A stretch of 64,000 nucleotides of DNA from Arthrobacter sp. HY1533 (GTDB lineage: Bacteria > Actinomycetota > Actinomycetes > Actinomycetales > Micrococcaceae). The notes beneath the pieces are model-generated. The model was given only the letters and a program-made list of their open reading frames with translations, was not told the DNA's origin and searched no databases. Positions within the stretch are counted from its first letter, which is position 1, and each line of letters begins with the position of its first letter. Positions 10,490-19,677 of the stretch are shown piece after piece. The position numbers and the translations under genes were made by a program. The stretch is from assembly GCF_027568515.1 (NCBI RefSeq), contig NZ_JANKZF010000005.1:124001-188000 (forward strand). The letters are read 5' to 3'.

Positions 10490-11169
10490 GCTCCGTTCTT
10501 CTCATAAATCCAGGGCAGGCCCGTCATGGTGAGCCTGTGGCGAGCACCGTTCCCGCCGGGAGGGTCGGGGTAGGCCTCGTCGCCGGCCCATACGACGCCG
10601 CTGCCATCGAGCAGGTGGGTCCGGTAGGCGATGGGCTCCGCCGCCCTGGCTGCTGCGAGCGCCTGGGCGGTCGATTCCATGGCCGCCAGGTTGTGCAGCG
10701 TGACCCACGTGGGCGGCACCAGCACCATCTCCCCCTCGCCATGCAGTTCCAGGGCGCGGGCCGGGGAGAGCCAGGCGTGGCGAACGTGTTCTTCCGGGTT
10801 CAGGACCACGGCGTCCGAGGCGGCCGGCGCCAGCATGAACCAGGCCCGGAAACGGCGGGGCAGGACCTGCATGGGCGTCCACTGCGACAGCCAGGCCAGC
10901 TCGCCGGCGGGAAGCAGCTGCCCGGTCTCCTCTGCCAGCTCGCGCAGCCCGGCGGCCTGTGCGGCGGCGAAGTCATCCAGCGGGGAGCCGTCGCGGGTCA
11001 CGCGGTCGGCGGCGTCCACCTTGCCGCCTGGGAACACCCACGCACCGGCAAAGGAACGGCTGCTGCGGGGCCGCTCCAGCATCAGCGTCTCCAGCCCGGC
11101 GTCGCCGTCGCGCAGCAGCACCACAGTGCAGGCATCTTCCAATGGCGCCAGCCGGGTTTCTTTCTCCAT
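10486..11169 (-). CDS. Nudix hydrolase
   Basis: Nudix hydrolases cleave nucleoside diphosphates linked to another moiety. The 227-residue protein opens with a beta-strand pattern (CTVVLLRDG). It has FPGGKVDAAD followed, after a long insert, by AAGLRELAEETGQLL; together these give the Nudix box with G, REL and EE residues in place. The insert of about 17 residues between GGK and RELAEE is longer than in the canonical 23-residue box and resembles the NUDT7/8/19-like acyl-CoA branch, which hints at a CoA-type substrate; this is inference. The gene overlaps the downstream small membrane gene by 4 bp. Confidence 0.85.
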   Translation of the reverse strand: MEKETRLAPLEDACTVVLLRDGDAGLETLMLERPRSSRSFAGAWVFPGGKVDAADRVTRDGSPLDDFAAAQAAGLRELAEETGQLLPAGELAWLSQWTPMQVLPRRFRAWFMLAPAASDAVVLNPEEHVRHAWLSPARALELHGEGEMVLVPPTWVTLHNLAAMESTAQALAAARAAEPIAYRTHLLDGSGVVWAGDEAYPDPPGGNGARHRLTMTGLPWIYEKNGA

Positions 11170-11248
11170 GCGATCACCCTAACCCCGCGGGAAGCCGGCA
11201 GCGGCAGCCCGCGACTGGCTGCCTGCGAAAAACTGTCCGCGGAAACCA

Positions 11249-11284
11249 TTGCCGGCGACTATACATGCGAGTAGTCTCCTATCC
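11249..11284 (+). promoter_or_regulatory. Promoter of the TetR-ABC exporter operon
   Basis: TTGCCG (11249-11254), a 17-nt spacer and TAGTCT (11272-11277) lie 7 nt before the ATG of the TetR gene. The transcript is likely leaderless. ACTA...TAGT half-sites (11258-11275) overlap the -10 region and could be part of an autoregulatory operator, but the dyad is weak. Confidence 0.6.
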
Positions 11285-11959
11285 ATGAGTACAGCCCAAG
11301 AGGACCTGACGGGCCGGGCACGTCTGCGTGACGCCGCCATCGAGTGCTTCGCGGCCGGCGGCTTCGACGAGTCCCTGCGGGCCATTGCGGCCCGTGCGGG
11401 CGTCAGTGCCGGCCTTGTCCGCCACCACTTCGGCTCCAAGGAGCAACTGCGGGCCGAATGCGACGCGACCGTGCTGGAGCGCTACCGCCGCCTCAAGGTG
11501 GACAGCCTGAACACCTCCCCCGCCCTGCTGTTTTCCCAGCTCCCCTACTCCCGGGACGGCGGCATCTTGATGGTGTACATCCTGCGCAGCGTCCGTGAAG
11601 GCGGCGCCGCGGGGCTGGAATTCATGGAGCGCATGGTGGCCGAGGCCCTGGAATTCACGCAGGACGCCGTGGCGCGCGGGATCGTGGTGCCCAGCCGCAA
11701 CGAGGAAGCCCGTGTCCGTTTCCTGGTCCAGCAGGCCGTGGGCGGGCTTGTGGTCCAGCTGGCCATGCACCCGGGCATCGCCCTGGATGACTTTCAGGCG
11801 GTCATGGAACAGTTCTACGCCGGGACCATCCTGCCCACCCTTGAGCTGTACACCGAGGGCCTATTCACGAACAGCAGCTACCTGGACCAATACCTTGCGC
11901 TCCTGGCCGCCAACAACCACCCACCCGTGGGTCTCGCGGGACAAACGGCATCACCCTAA
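11285..11959 (+). CDS. TetR family transcriptional regulator
   Basis: The N-terminal 50 residues form the TetR helix-turn-helix: RLRDAAIECFAAGGFDESLR followed by IAARAGVSAGLVRHHFGSKE. The C-terminal half is the ligand-binding/dimer domain. Total length is 224 residues, typical of the family. The ATG at 11285 fits the promoter found 7 nt upstream better than the in-frame TTG at 11249, which is part of the -35 box. It is followed by an ABC exporter gene after 9 bases, so it probably represses that operon and responds to an exported compound. Confidence 0.9.
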   Translation: MSTAQEDLTGRARLRDAAIECFAAGGFDESLRAIAARAGVSAGLVRHHFGSKEQLRAECDATVLERYRRLKVDSLNTSPALLFSQLPYSRDGGILMVYILRSVREGGAAGLEFMERMVAEALEFTQDAVARGIVVPSRNEEARVRFLVQQAVGGLVVQLAMHPGIALDDFQAVMEQFYAGTILPTLELYTEGLFTNSSYLDQYLALLAANNHPPVGLAGQTASP

Positions 11960-11968
11960 GGAAACGCC

Positions 11969-12946
11969 ATGTCTGCACACTCCCTGTCTGCAAACAACCA
12001 GGCTGCACCCGCTGCAGCAATCGAGGTCTCCGGACTCCGCAAGAACTTTGGCAAGACCACCGCCCTGGCCGGCCTGGACCTCCGGGTCGAGAGGGGCACG
12101 GTGGCGGGATTCCTGGGCCCAAACGGCTCGGGCAAGTCAACCACCATCCGCATCCTGCTGGGGCTCCTGCGCCCCGACGGGGGAAGGGCAAGTCTCCTTG
12201 GCGGCGATCCCTGGCGCGACGCCGTCGAACTTCACCGGCGCATTGCCTACGTTCCCGGGGACGTGAGCCTGTGGCCCAACCTCACGGGCGGGCAGGCCAT
12301 TGACATCCTCGCCAGGCTGCGCGGCGGCGTGGACACCGCCAAGCGCAACAGCCTGCTGGAACGCTTTGAGCTGGATCCGTCCAAGAAGGCACGCAGCTAT
12401 TCCAAGGGCAACCGTCAGAAGGTGGCGCTCGTGGCCGGGCTGGCCTCCGATGCCGAACTGCTGATCCTGGACGAGCCCACCTCGGGGCTGGATCCGCTCA
12501 TGGAGCAGGTCTTCACCGAGTGCATCCGCGAGGTCAAGGCGGAGGGGCGCAGCGTGCTGCTTTCGAGCCACATCTTCGCCGAGGTGGAAAAGCTGTGCGA
12601 CACCGTCACGATCATCCGCGAGGGGCGGACCGTTGAGGCAGGGCGGCTCGATGACCTGCGGCACCTGCACAGGACCACTGTCTCGGTGGTCCTGGACCGC
12701 GACGCGTCGGTGCTGGCCTCCGTGCCCGGCATCAACGACCTCGTGGCCCAGGGCAGCAAGGCCACGTTTACGGTGGGGGCCACCGAGCTGGGCGGGGTGC
12801 TTGCGGCGTTGTCGGCCTACGCGCCGCACACGCTCGTCTCGAGCCCGCCGTCGTTGGAGGACCTGTTCCTGCGCCACTACGGCGGCACGGCCGCGAATGA
12901 AACTGAAGGGGCTGCCGCGGCCACGCAGATAGCAGGTGCGCGATGA
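11969..12946 (+). CDS. ABC transporter ATP-binding protein (exporter)
   Basis: The 325-residue protein carries Walker A GPNGSGKSTT near residue 50, a signature region SKGNRQKVALVAGLAS and Walker B LLILDEPTSGLDP, then a switch histidine in LLSSHIFAE. The signature reads YSKGNRQK rather than LSGGQ, a common variant in drug-export ATPases of the DrrA/CcmA branch. A C-terminal extension of about 80 residues follows. The ATG overlaps nothing upstream, but the stop overlaps the permease start by 4 bp. It powers the permease encoded next. Confidence 0.93.
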   Translation: MSAHSLSANNQAAPAAAIEVSGLRKNFGKTTALAGLDLRVERGTVAGFLGPNGSGKSTTIRILLGLLRPDGGRASLLGGDPWRDAVELHRRIAYVPGDVSLWPNLTGGQAIDILARLRGGVDTAKRNSLLERFELDPSKKARSYSKGNRQKVALVAGLASDAELLILDEPTSGLDPLMEQVFTECIREVKAEGRSVLLSSHIFAEVEKLCDTVTIIREGRTVEAGRLDDLRHLHRTTVSVVLDRDASVLASVPGINDLVAQGSKATFTVGATELGGVLAALSAYAPHTLVSSPPSLEDLFLRHYGGTAANETEGAAAATQIAGAR

Positions 12947-14604
12947 GCACCGCCACGCTGGACACCGGCGGCAGGCATTCCGGCGGGCAGGCCGCCGCCG
13001 CTGCGCTGCCGCTCTCCGGAACCATGACCGGCTTCTGGCTGAGCGTGCGCTTCATCCTGCGCCGCAACTGGCTGCGGCTGTTGATCTGGGCGGCCGTGCT
13101 GGCCATCATGATTCCCGTTGTCTACGACTCCCAGCAGCAGGCCTTCCCCACGCAGGCCGACCGCGATGCCTATGCCGGCGTGGCCAACACCCCCGCTGTG
13201 GCCGCCATGACCGGGCTGCCATACGCGGCCGGGTCCCTGGGCGGCATCTTGGTCATCAAGATCTGGATGACGCTGGCCGTGGCCATTGGCTTCGCCGTGA
13301 TCTTCCTCGTCACGCGCAACGGCAGGGCGGACGAGGAGGCCGGGCGCACTGAGCTGCTGCGGTCATCCGCGCTGGGCCGGCACGCCTACAGCACAGCCAA
13401 CTATGTGGTGTCCGGGGCCCTGGGCTTGGTGACGGGCATCCTCATCTCGCTGCTGTGCCTCTCGGTGAACCTTCCCGTGGCGGGCTCGCTGGTCATGGGC
13501 GCCTCGATTGCCGGGACGGCGCTGGCCTTTGTGGGCATTGCCGCGGTGTGCGGGCAGTTCAGCTCCACGAGCCGGGGCGCCAACTCCCTGGGCGTGATGG
13601 CCATGGCACTGTTTTACTTCATCCGGGCGGGGGCTGACCTGCAGTCCGACGGCGTGGACCCCAGCGCCCTGAGCTGGTTCTCCCCCATTGGCTGGGCGCA
13701 AAACATGCGCCCGTTCGGGCAGGACACGTGGTGGCCGCTACTGCCGCTGCTGGCCCTTGGCGTGGGCGGCTGCGCGCTGGCCCTGCGGATGGAAACGGGG
13801 CGCGACCTGGGCATGGGGCTGTTGCCGGACCGGGCCGGACCGGCCCGGGCCACGGCGTTTCTCGCCGAGCCTGTGGGCCTGGTGCTGCGGCTGCAGCGCG
13901 GCAGCCTGATTGGCTGGTTCGCAGGTGCCGCCGTGGCCGGGGTGTTCTTTGGCGGCGTGGCGCAGGCCATGACAAACGTCCTGGACCCCTCGAATCCCTT
14001 TGCCAAGTCGTTCGTGGGCTCCTCGAATTCCATGCTCGACGGCGTCCTGGGCATCTTTGTCCTGTTCAACGGGCTCCTGGCGGGCGCGTTCGCCGTGCAG
14101 TGCATGGCCGGGGCCCGCAGCGAAGAGGCCGCCGGGCGGCTGGAGTCGCAGTTGGCCGGTGCCTTGTCCCGCTACAAGTGGCTGGGTGCCCAGGTGCTGG
14201 TTGCGGCCGCCGGATCCGGGCTGATGCTGCTGCTGGGCGGCTACCTGACGGGTGTTTCCTCGAACGGTGCGGCAACAGGAGGCGAGCTCGCGGCGGCATC
14301 CCTCGCCTACTGGCCGGCGGTGCTGCTCATGGTCGGAGTCATGCTGTGCCTGCACGGCTTCCTGCCGCGGCTGAGCATCTCACTGACGTGGGCCGTGTAC
14401 GGGATCTCGGTGATGGTGGCCATGTTCGGCGGGTTGTTCTCGCTGTCCGAGAAGGTCATCAAGTCGACACCGTTTGGTGCTGTTCCCCGCATGCCGGCCG
14501 ACGACTTCGCGTTGACACCCTTGGTGGTCCTGTCCGTGCTGGCGGTGGTCCTGGCGGCGCTGGGCATCTGGCGCTTCCGCAACAGGGACATTGTGGCTGA
14601 ATGA
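12943..14604 (+). CDS. ABC exporter permease, polyketide-antibiotic (tetronasin-type) family
   Basis: The 553-residue membrane protein has about twelve hydrophobic segments arranged as two similar halves, the first beginning FILRRNWLRLLIWAAVLAI and the second LQRGSLIGWFAGAAVAGVFF. Each half includes an EEAAGR(L/T)E motif, DEEAGRTELL and SEEAAGRLES, which is typical of the exporter family of tetronasin/polyketide antibiotics. It overlaps the ATPase gene by 4 bp. With the TetR gene it forms a self-regulated efflux operon. Substrate unknown. Confidence 0.88.
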   Translation: MSTATLDTGGRHSGGQAAAAALPLSGTMTGFWLSVRFILRRNWLRLLIWAAVLAIMIPVVYDSQQQAFPTQADRDAYAGVANTPAVAAMTGLPYAAGSLGGILVIKIWMTLAVAIGFAVIFLVTRNGRADEEAGRTELLRSSALGRHAYSTANYVVSGALGLVTGILISLLCLSVNLPVAGSLVMGASIAGTALAFVGIAAVCGQFSSTSRGANSLGVMAMALFYFIRAGADLQSDGVDPSALSWFSPIGWAQNMRPFGQDTWWPLLPLLALGVGGCALALRMETGRDLGMGLLPDRAGPARATAFLAEPVGLVLRLQRGSLIGWFAGAAVAGVFFGGVAQAMTNVLDPSNPFAKSFVGSSNSMLDGVLGIFVLFNGLLAGAFAVQCMAGARSEEAAGRLESQLAGALSRYKWLGAQVLVAAAGSGLMLLLGGYLTGVSSNGAATGGELAAASLAYWPAVLLMVGVMLCLHGFLPRLSISLTWAVYGISVMVAMFGGLFSLSEKVIKSTPFGAVPRMPADDFALTPLVVLSVLAVVLAALGIWRFRNRDIVAE

Positions 14605-14625
14605 GGCTGGGCGGGCGGGCTTTGG

Positions 14626-14901
14626 CTAGGGGTGTTGGCTGCCCTCGAAGGATTGCAGCGTTGCCGACACCTCGTCGAGGTAGTTGTCCACCTCGTCCTC
14701 CACGTAGCCGGTGCGGAACTTGGTGAGGGCAAAGCGGGACTGCTCCACGGCGTCGGCCGTCAGCTCTCCCGGCACCCCGGACTCCCAGCTCTCAAGGGAC
14801 GTGCGGACCTTGTCCAGGTAGGAGTCAACGTCATCCATGACGTAGCCCTCGCGAAACTTCGTGGTGGAAAAATGTGCCTTGGCTATCTCGGAGCTGTGCA
14901 T
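14626..14901 (-). CDS. Small DivIVA-domain protein with two DivI1A motifs
   Basis: The 91-residue protein has two copies of the DivI1A motif: FSTTKFREGYVMDDVDSYLD and FALTKFRTGYVEDEVDNYLD. These motifs occur in DivIVA/Wag31-type polar growth proteins and in small actinobacterial relatives. The longer coiled coil of true DivIVA is missing, so it is not Wag31 itself. The ATG at 14901 follows AAAGGAAG; in-frame starts at 14940 and 14964 lack a ribosome site. It converges on the ABC permease gene. A role at the membrane or cell pole is inferred. Confidence 0.85.
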   Translation of the reverse strand: MHSSEIAKAHFSTTKFREGYVMDDVDSYLDKVRTSLESWESGVPGELTADAVEQSRFALTKFRTGYVEDEVDNYLDEVSATLQSFEGSQHP

Positions 14902-15094
14902 TGTGCTTCCTTTGCCGACGGGCCGGACGTCTTTGTCCTGCATATGTAGTTTCACGCCCACCATAATCCGGAATCACCAAAATGTCCCCGAATGTTGCGG
15001 TTGGCGCGAAACTACCCCCGGCGTCCTCAAGCACGACGACGGCGGGCGGCTTGCGCTCCCGGCCACCGGCCGCCGTCGTGCTTCCAGGGTGTTC

Positions 15095-17035
15095 CTAGCC
15101 TGCGGCCGCGGCCAGCATGGCCCTGGCGATGGGCCCGGCCGTCACGGCACCTAGGTCGCCGTCCTCGACGAAGACTGCCACGGCTACGTCGCCCTGGGCG
15201 GCGATGACCCAGGAATGGGTGCGCGGCGGGTTGTCCGTGCCGTACTCGGCAGTTCCGGTCTTCGCGATGGCCTCGGCGCCGGGCAGGTCACCCAGGATGG
15301 TGAGGTATCCGTCCGTGACAACGGCCCGCATCATGGTGCGCAGATCCCCCGCTTCCTTTGCTGTCAGGGCGGCACCCTCGGCCGGCTTGGCCTTGCCTTC
15401 GCGGCCGTCGATGAGCACCGGGGCGGCGGCAGAGCCCTTGACCACCGAGGACATCATGGCGGCCATGGCAAGCGGCGATGCCTGCACCTTGCCCTGCCCG
15501 ATCATGGACGCGGCGTGCTCCGTGCCTGCCGAATCACGGGGGACGTTGCCCATGTAGGCATCCAGCCCGAGGTCGTTTTCCATGCCGATGCCCAGGGCAC
15601 CCGCGGCGTCGGCCAGCTTGTCCTGGGGCAGCTTTTCAAACTGCGAAACGAAGGCCGTGTTGCAGGAATGGGCAATGGCGGTTGTCAGGGAGATGTCCCC
15701 CGTGGCGTCCGCGGCATAGCCCGGGGCGTTGAGGAACTTCTTGCCGTCAACGGTGAATTCCTGGGTGCAGGGAACAGTGGAGCCCGGGTTGAGGCCAGTC
15801 CTGAACAGGCCCAGGGACGTGGCGATCTTGAATGTGGACCCAGGGGCGTACTGGCCCAGAAAAGCTGTGTTGTAGCCATTGCTGTCCGGACCATTGGCCG
15901 CAGCCAAAATGGCTCCCGTGGACGGGCGCATGACAACCACCGAACTGGGCGACTTCACCCCGGCCAGCGCACCTTCGGCGGAGCTTTGCAGGGCCTGGAC
16001 GAGCGTGGTCTTGAGGTCCTTGCCATCCGTCGGGTCAACGGCAAACAGGACCTTGGCCGGAGCATTGGGGTCAACGGCGGGTGTTTCGGCAGCGGCAGTG
16101 GGCGAGTCCGTGGCGCCACTTGAGGCCGGTGCAGGAATGGCACTGATGGTGACTCCGGGCGTACCGGACAGCTGGGCATCGAATGACTGCTGCAAGCCGC
16201 CGGATCCAACAATCTGGCCGGCCACGACCTTGCCTTCGGACTTCTCAATGTCCTCTGCCGTGGCCTCGTGGACTGTGCCAAGGATGGCGGATGCGAAGGT
16301 GCGCGACGGTGCCAGGGGGAGGGTGCCATCCGTGACCAGGATGCCCTTGATCCCCTTGATGCGGCTTTGGTCCAGCTCCTTGAAGGCGTCCTCACGCAGG
16401 GTGATGGCGTCCACGAAGGCCACCGGCCCGTAGCCCTTGACCTTTGCCACATAGCCAGCCTCATCGATGCCCAGTGCCGCTGCCAGTTCCTTGGCTGATG
16501 CCTCCGCCTGGGCGTCGCTCAACCCTTCCTTGTTCAGGCCCACAATGTGCACCGGGCGGTCCTTCACAATGGCCTGGCCATCTGCTGAGAGGATGCCTGC
16601 ACGCTGGCCGTAGGTGGTGCTGATCTTGAGCCGCTCACCGGCCGCCAACTTCGGCTGAACCATTTCCGGGGTCCACGCAATGGTCCAGGAATCTCCGCTG
16701 CGGGTCATGTCGGCACCCGTGGAATACGTCCACGCCTTCTCGACGTTGGGAATTTTCCATGAGTAGTTCAGGGACACCCGTGCGGAGTTTTCCTGGACCA
16801 CCACTTCGCCAACGGTGACGGTGGGCCAGAGAGGATCGATGCCCTTTGACAGTTCGGTCAGCTCCTTTTGCACGTCGGCCGACGGCACGTTGAAGGACAG
16901 GTCCCCGACCGTGTGCCCCGTCAGGGCCTTGGCAAGGGCGTCCGCTGTGGAGCTGCCGTCGTCGGGGGCGGAACAGGCAGCACCACCCAGGACGAGGCAA
17001 AAGGCAAGAAGTAAAACGGCAACGCGACGGATCAT
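15095..17035 (-). CDS. Penicillin-binding transpeptidase lipoprotein with MecA-type N-terminal domain
   Basis: This enzyme cross-links peptidoglycan. The N-terminus is a lipoprotein signal ending in lipobox LGGAAC (Cys near residue 21). Residues about 35-150 resemble the NTF2-like MecA N-terminal domain. A dimerisation domain follows, then the transpeptidase domain with STFK (S400, K403), SCN (AHSCNTAF) and KTGTAEYGTD near the C-terminus. All three active-site motifs are intact. The plan matches the actinobacterial PBP lipoproteins such as Rv2864c. It stands alone. MecA-like domains also occur in low-affinity PBPs, but beta-lactam affinity cannot be judged here. Confidence 0.92.
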   Translation of the reverse strand: MIRRVAVLLLAFCLVLGGAACSAPDDGSSTADALAKALTGHTVGDLSFNVPSADVQKELTELSKGIDPLWPTVTVGEVVVQENSARVSLNYSWKIPNVEKAWTYSTGADMTRSGDSWTIAWTPEMVQPKLAAGERLKISTTYGQRAGILSADGQAIVKDRPVHIVGLNKEGLSDAQAEASAKELAAALGIDEAGYVAKVKGYGPVAFVDAITLREDAFKELDQSRIKGIKGILVTDGTLPLAPSRTFASAILGTVHEATAEDIEKSEGKVVAGQIVGSGGLQQSFDAQLSGTPGVTISAIPAPASSGATDSPTAAAETPAVDPNAPAKVLFAVDPTDGKDLKTTLVQALQSSAEGALAGVKSPSSVVVMRPSTGAILAAANGPDSNGYNTAFLGQYAPGSTFKIATSLGLFRTGLNPGSTVPCTQEFTVDGKKFLNAPGYAADATGDISLTTAIAHSCNTAFVSQFEKLPQDKLADAAGALGIGMENDLGLDAYMGNVPRDSAGTEHAASMIGQGKVQASPLAMAAMMSSVVKGSAAAPVLIDGREGKAKPAEGAALTAKEAGDLRTMMRAVVTDGYLTILGDLPGAEAIAKTGTAEYGTDNPPRTHSWVIAAQGDVAVAVFVEDGDLGAVTAGPIARAMLAAAAG

Positions 17036-17161
17036 GGGATTCCTTACGGTGATTTTGCTTCAGCCTACCCGCGGGTGAATTGGGTGCTGCGGATGCGGGG
17101 TGGCCCGGTGTGGTTCCGCGGATCACTATCCGGTGGGGCCTGGCTGCTGGATCCGGGCGTT

Positions 17162-19402
17162 TCAGGTGCCTGCGGGGCCTGGCTGGCCGGAGGTGTCAGG
17201 GGTTTCCGGGACGTCCGGGGCATCCGGGGTGCCGTTCTGTCCGTCTTGCTGGAGGGCTTTGGTGATGTGGTTTTTGAGCCATTTGGGGTAGGCGGGGCGT
17301 GGGTGTTCGGTGTTTTGGGGTGGGTGGTAGTTGCCTGAGGGTGAGATCCAGCCGATGCGCCCGTCCGGGCAGGGCTTGGGCGTCCAGCCGGGCAGGCGGA
17401 TGCCGGTGCGCCAGGGCTCGGCGATCCGGCGGGGTGTCCCGTGCCGGTTTTTGTCGTCCTTGAAGTGCTTGAGCCGGTGGTGCTGGGCGCAGGCCGGGCG
17501 CAGATTCCCCGGCGTGGTCTTCCCGCCCTGGGCGAAGGCCTTTACGTGGTCCAGGTCGGTGACCAGGACGGGGTTGGTGCAGTTCGGGAAGTAGCAGCCG
17601 CCGGCCATGGCCTGGAGCACGGCTTTCTCGGCGTCGCGCAGTGTGTAGCGTTCCGGTTCCAAAGGCAGCGCTTCGCCGCTGATCGGGTCCGTGAGCACCC
17701 GCAGGAACGTGGAGGATCCGGCGAGCAGTTTCCGGGCGATGCCCATCGGCACGGGCCCAGCATTTCGGTCGTCGAGTTCGGCGGGTTCGTCCGTGAGGCC
17801 CAGCAAGCCCAGGACCGGGACCGTCACCAGGACCAGGGCTTTGGGCAGTGGCGGATCCGCCAGCACCACGTTGTTGGCCAAGTCGGCCAGTTGTTGCAGG
17901 TACTCGGCCTGGGGGTGTTCGAGGATGCCGTCCACGACGCCGTCCACCCAGCCGGACCCGTCCCCGACGACCACCCCGGCCACCGGCACATCCTCCCCGG
18001 CATCCCCCTCCTGGTCGGGGGCGGCTTCCCCGGCGGTGTCAGTGCCCTGGCTAGGGCCGCCTGCGGGCAGGATGGTCCCCTCGAGTGGGGTCCCAGCATC
18101 AACGGCTGCGCCCTCCGGCACTTGGGGAAGGGTGGGCTGCGGGCTGGCGTCTGGCGGCGGGTCTGGGCGGGCGTGTTGCCAGGGTGGTTCCTCGTCCGTC
18201 ACGGTGACGCCGAAGGCAGACCTTTGCCCAAACACCACATCCCCGCCGGCCGAGTCGTTGCCGCCCCCACGACCAGTGACGGTGGCGGAGGTGTCCCTTG
18301 GCGGGTGCTGCCCGGTCGGGAAGAAGCTGGAACCGGCCCGGGCCCTTGAGCCCGCCTCGTCCGGGCCGGGATGATCGAAAGCCCCGCGCGGACCAAAAGT
18401 GACGGGCGAACCGCCCGCGCCGGGGCCCGTGCTGGTGGTGGTGTAGCTGGTGGTGGTGGGTGGTTCCTGGCCCAGGAGCAGGATCGCGGCGACGTCGGCC
18501 CGGAGCTGCTCCAGGGTCCGGTATTCCCGCACATCCTCCCCGCTCCCGCCACGGGCGTCGGCGGCGCGTTGGGCTTCGGCGGCGTTGGCCTTGATCGCAC
18601 GGGCCGTGCGGGTGCAATGGACCATGATCGCGTTCGCCGCGAGCGTGGGCAGGTGCAGGCTCAACCAGCTCATCCCGTCCCGGCCCGGTTCCACACCGAT
18701 CCGCCGTGACCTGAACGCCTCCGCCGTGCGGGTGCCCAGGGACGCCGGGAACAAGGATTCCCGGGCCCGGCAGGCCTTGGCAGCAAACACCCCCGCCGTG
18801 GTCCCCACCGCCAAACGCAGCAACCGCGCCTCAAAATCCTTCACGTCATTCTCGGTGACAGAGGGGGTTTCGGCCAGGGTCTCCAGCTCGGCCAGGACCG
18901 TGCACACATGCCGCCAGGAGATCGCCCCGGAGACCAGTGCTTCCCGGGTGACGGGCCGGTGTTGCAGCGCCACAGCCCGGTGTCCCAGGGCGGCGGCGGT
19001 GCGTTCGGCAATGCCCAGCACCAACGCGATTTCCGCCACGCACCCGGATTCCGCGTTCGCCCGCTGCCCCCGGTCCAAGTTGTACGCCACGGCCTCCACC
19101 GACGCCGCGCCCAACACCCGATCCACCAGGGCCGCCTTGCACGCGGCCACCTTGTCTTCCAGGCCCTTGATCACCGACAAGGCCCGCACCCCGTCGGCCA
19201 CCACGGACCGGGCCACCGACGCCTGCGAGGCCGGTTCCGGATCAGGGGCCGGATGCACCATGAACTCCGGCAACCCCGCCAAGGCCACATTGTCAGTGCC
19301 AAAGGGTTCAATGGAAGGAAGAGTGATCCCGGCCAGCAGTGCCGCCACATCCTGTGCAGCGCCACCGCCCCGGTCCCCGGGGACAACCACCGGAATACTC
19401 AT
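17162..19402 (-). CDS. 13E12-repeat (DUF222) HNH endonuclease domain protein
   Basis: A 746-residue protein with an N-terminal DUF222 region (about 40-300), a long Pro/Gly/Asp-rich low-complexity middle (about 330-480) and a C-terminal HNH motif. The HNH core CYFPNCTNPVLVTDLDHVKA then LRPACAQHHRLKHF lies near residues 600-650, with a CxxC-like zinc pair. The family is multicopy and widespread in actinobacteria; it may be mobile or tied to DNA damage, but no function is established. It starts at ATG just below an AT-rich stretch and is flanked by dispersed palindromic repeats. Confidence 0.9.
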   Translation of the reverse strand: MSIPVVVPGDRGGGAAQDVAALLAGITLPSIEPFGTDNVALAGLPEFMVHPAPDPEPASQASVARSVVADGVRALSVIKGLEDKVAACKAALVDRVLGAASVEAVAYNLDRGQRANAESGCVAEIALVLGIAERTAAALGHRAVALQHRPVTREALVSGAISWRHVCTVLAELETLAETPSVTENDVKDFEARLLRLAVGTTAGVFAAKACRARESLFPASLGTRTAEAFRSRRIGVEPGRDGMSWLSLHLPTLAANAIMVHCTRTARAIKANAAEAQRAADARGGSGEDVREYRTLEQLRADVAAILLLGQEPPTTTSYTTTSTGPGAGGSPVTFGPRGAFDHPGPDEAGSRARAGSSFFPTGQHPPRDTSATVTGRGGGNDSAGGDVVFGQRSAFGVTVTDEEPPWQHARPDPPPDASPQPTLPQVPEGAAVDAGTPLEGTILPAGGPSQGTDTAGEAAPDQEGDAGEDVPVAGVVVGDGSGWVDGVVDGILEHPQAEYLQQLADLANNVVLADPPLPKALVLVTVPVLGLLGLTDEPAELDDRNAGPVPMGIARKLLAGSSTFLRVLTDPISGEALPLEPERYTLRDAEKAVLQAMAGGCYFPNCTNPVLVTDLDHVKAFAQGGKTTPGNLRPACAQHHRLKHFKDDKNRHGTPRRIAEPWRTGIRLPGWTPKPCPDGRIGWISPSGNYHPPQNTEHPRPAYPKWLKNHITKALQQDGQNGTPDAPDVPETPDTSGQPGPAGT

Positions 19403-19492
19403 ACCCCCACACTACGCCCATCGTAATGCAATCGCAATAGTATCTAGAAATAATGTTCTAACAACATATTCGGCCAACACTCCCGGGTCCTG

Positions 19493-19594
19493 GGTCTCGA
19501 CAAGCTCGACCACCGGGCACAGGCTCGACCACCGGGCGGCGGGTCCGGGTCTCGACAGGCTCGACCACCGAGCTCCCCACCAGCTCGACCACCC
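19493..19594. repeat. Cluster of REP-like CTCGACAGGCTCGACCACCG elements
   Basis: Four full or partial copies of a short element lie between the HNH and ABC-F genes: 19493-19516, 19519-19535, 19548-19570 and 19581-19593. The core is GGTCTCGACARGCTCGACCA followed by CCGG. A related copy lies between groES and groEL (62710-62731). The half-sites TCGA and GGTC/GACC make it partly palindromic. It resembles repetitive extragenic palindromes frequent in Micrococcales genomes. Confidence 0.75.
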
Positions 19595-19631
19595 GCCTCA
19601 AGGGCAGGCCGGCGGGGCCCGCTTAACGCAA

Positions 19632-19665
19632 GTGCCGCCGTCGTCCATCAGGACAACGGCGGCAC
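19632..19665 (-). terminator. Hairpin after the ABC-F gene
   Basis: A 15-bp stem with one mismatch and a 4-nt ATCA loop (19632-19646 with 19651-19665) lies 12 nt beyond the ABC-F stop. It is followed on the minus strand by TTGCGTT rather than a full T-run, so it may be a weak intrinsic terminator. Confidence 0.55.
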
Positions 19666-19677
19666 CCAGCCCGGCAG

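Noticed and set aside
11249-11284. TTG start for the TetR gene
   Set aside because: The TTG lies in the -35 box and the ATG at 11285 sits 7 nt after the -10 box.
15029-15087. Terminator for the penicillin-binding lipoprotein gene
   Set aside because: A 10-bp AAGCACGACG stem is present, but the loop is long and no T-run follows on the minus strand.
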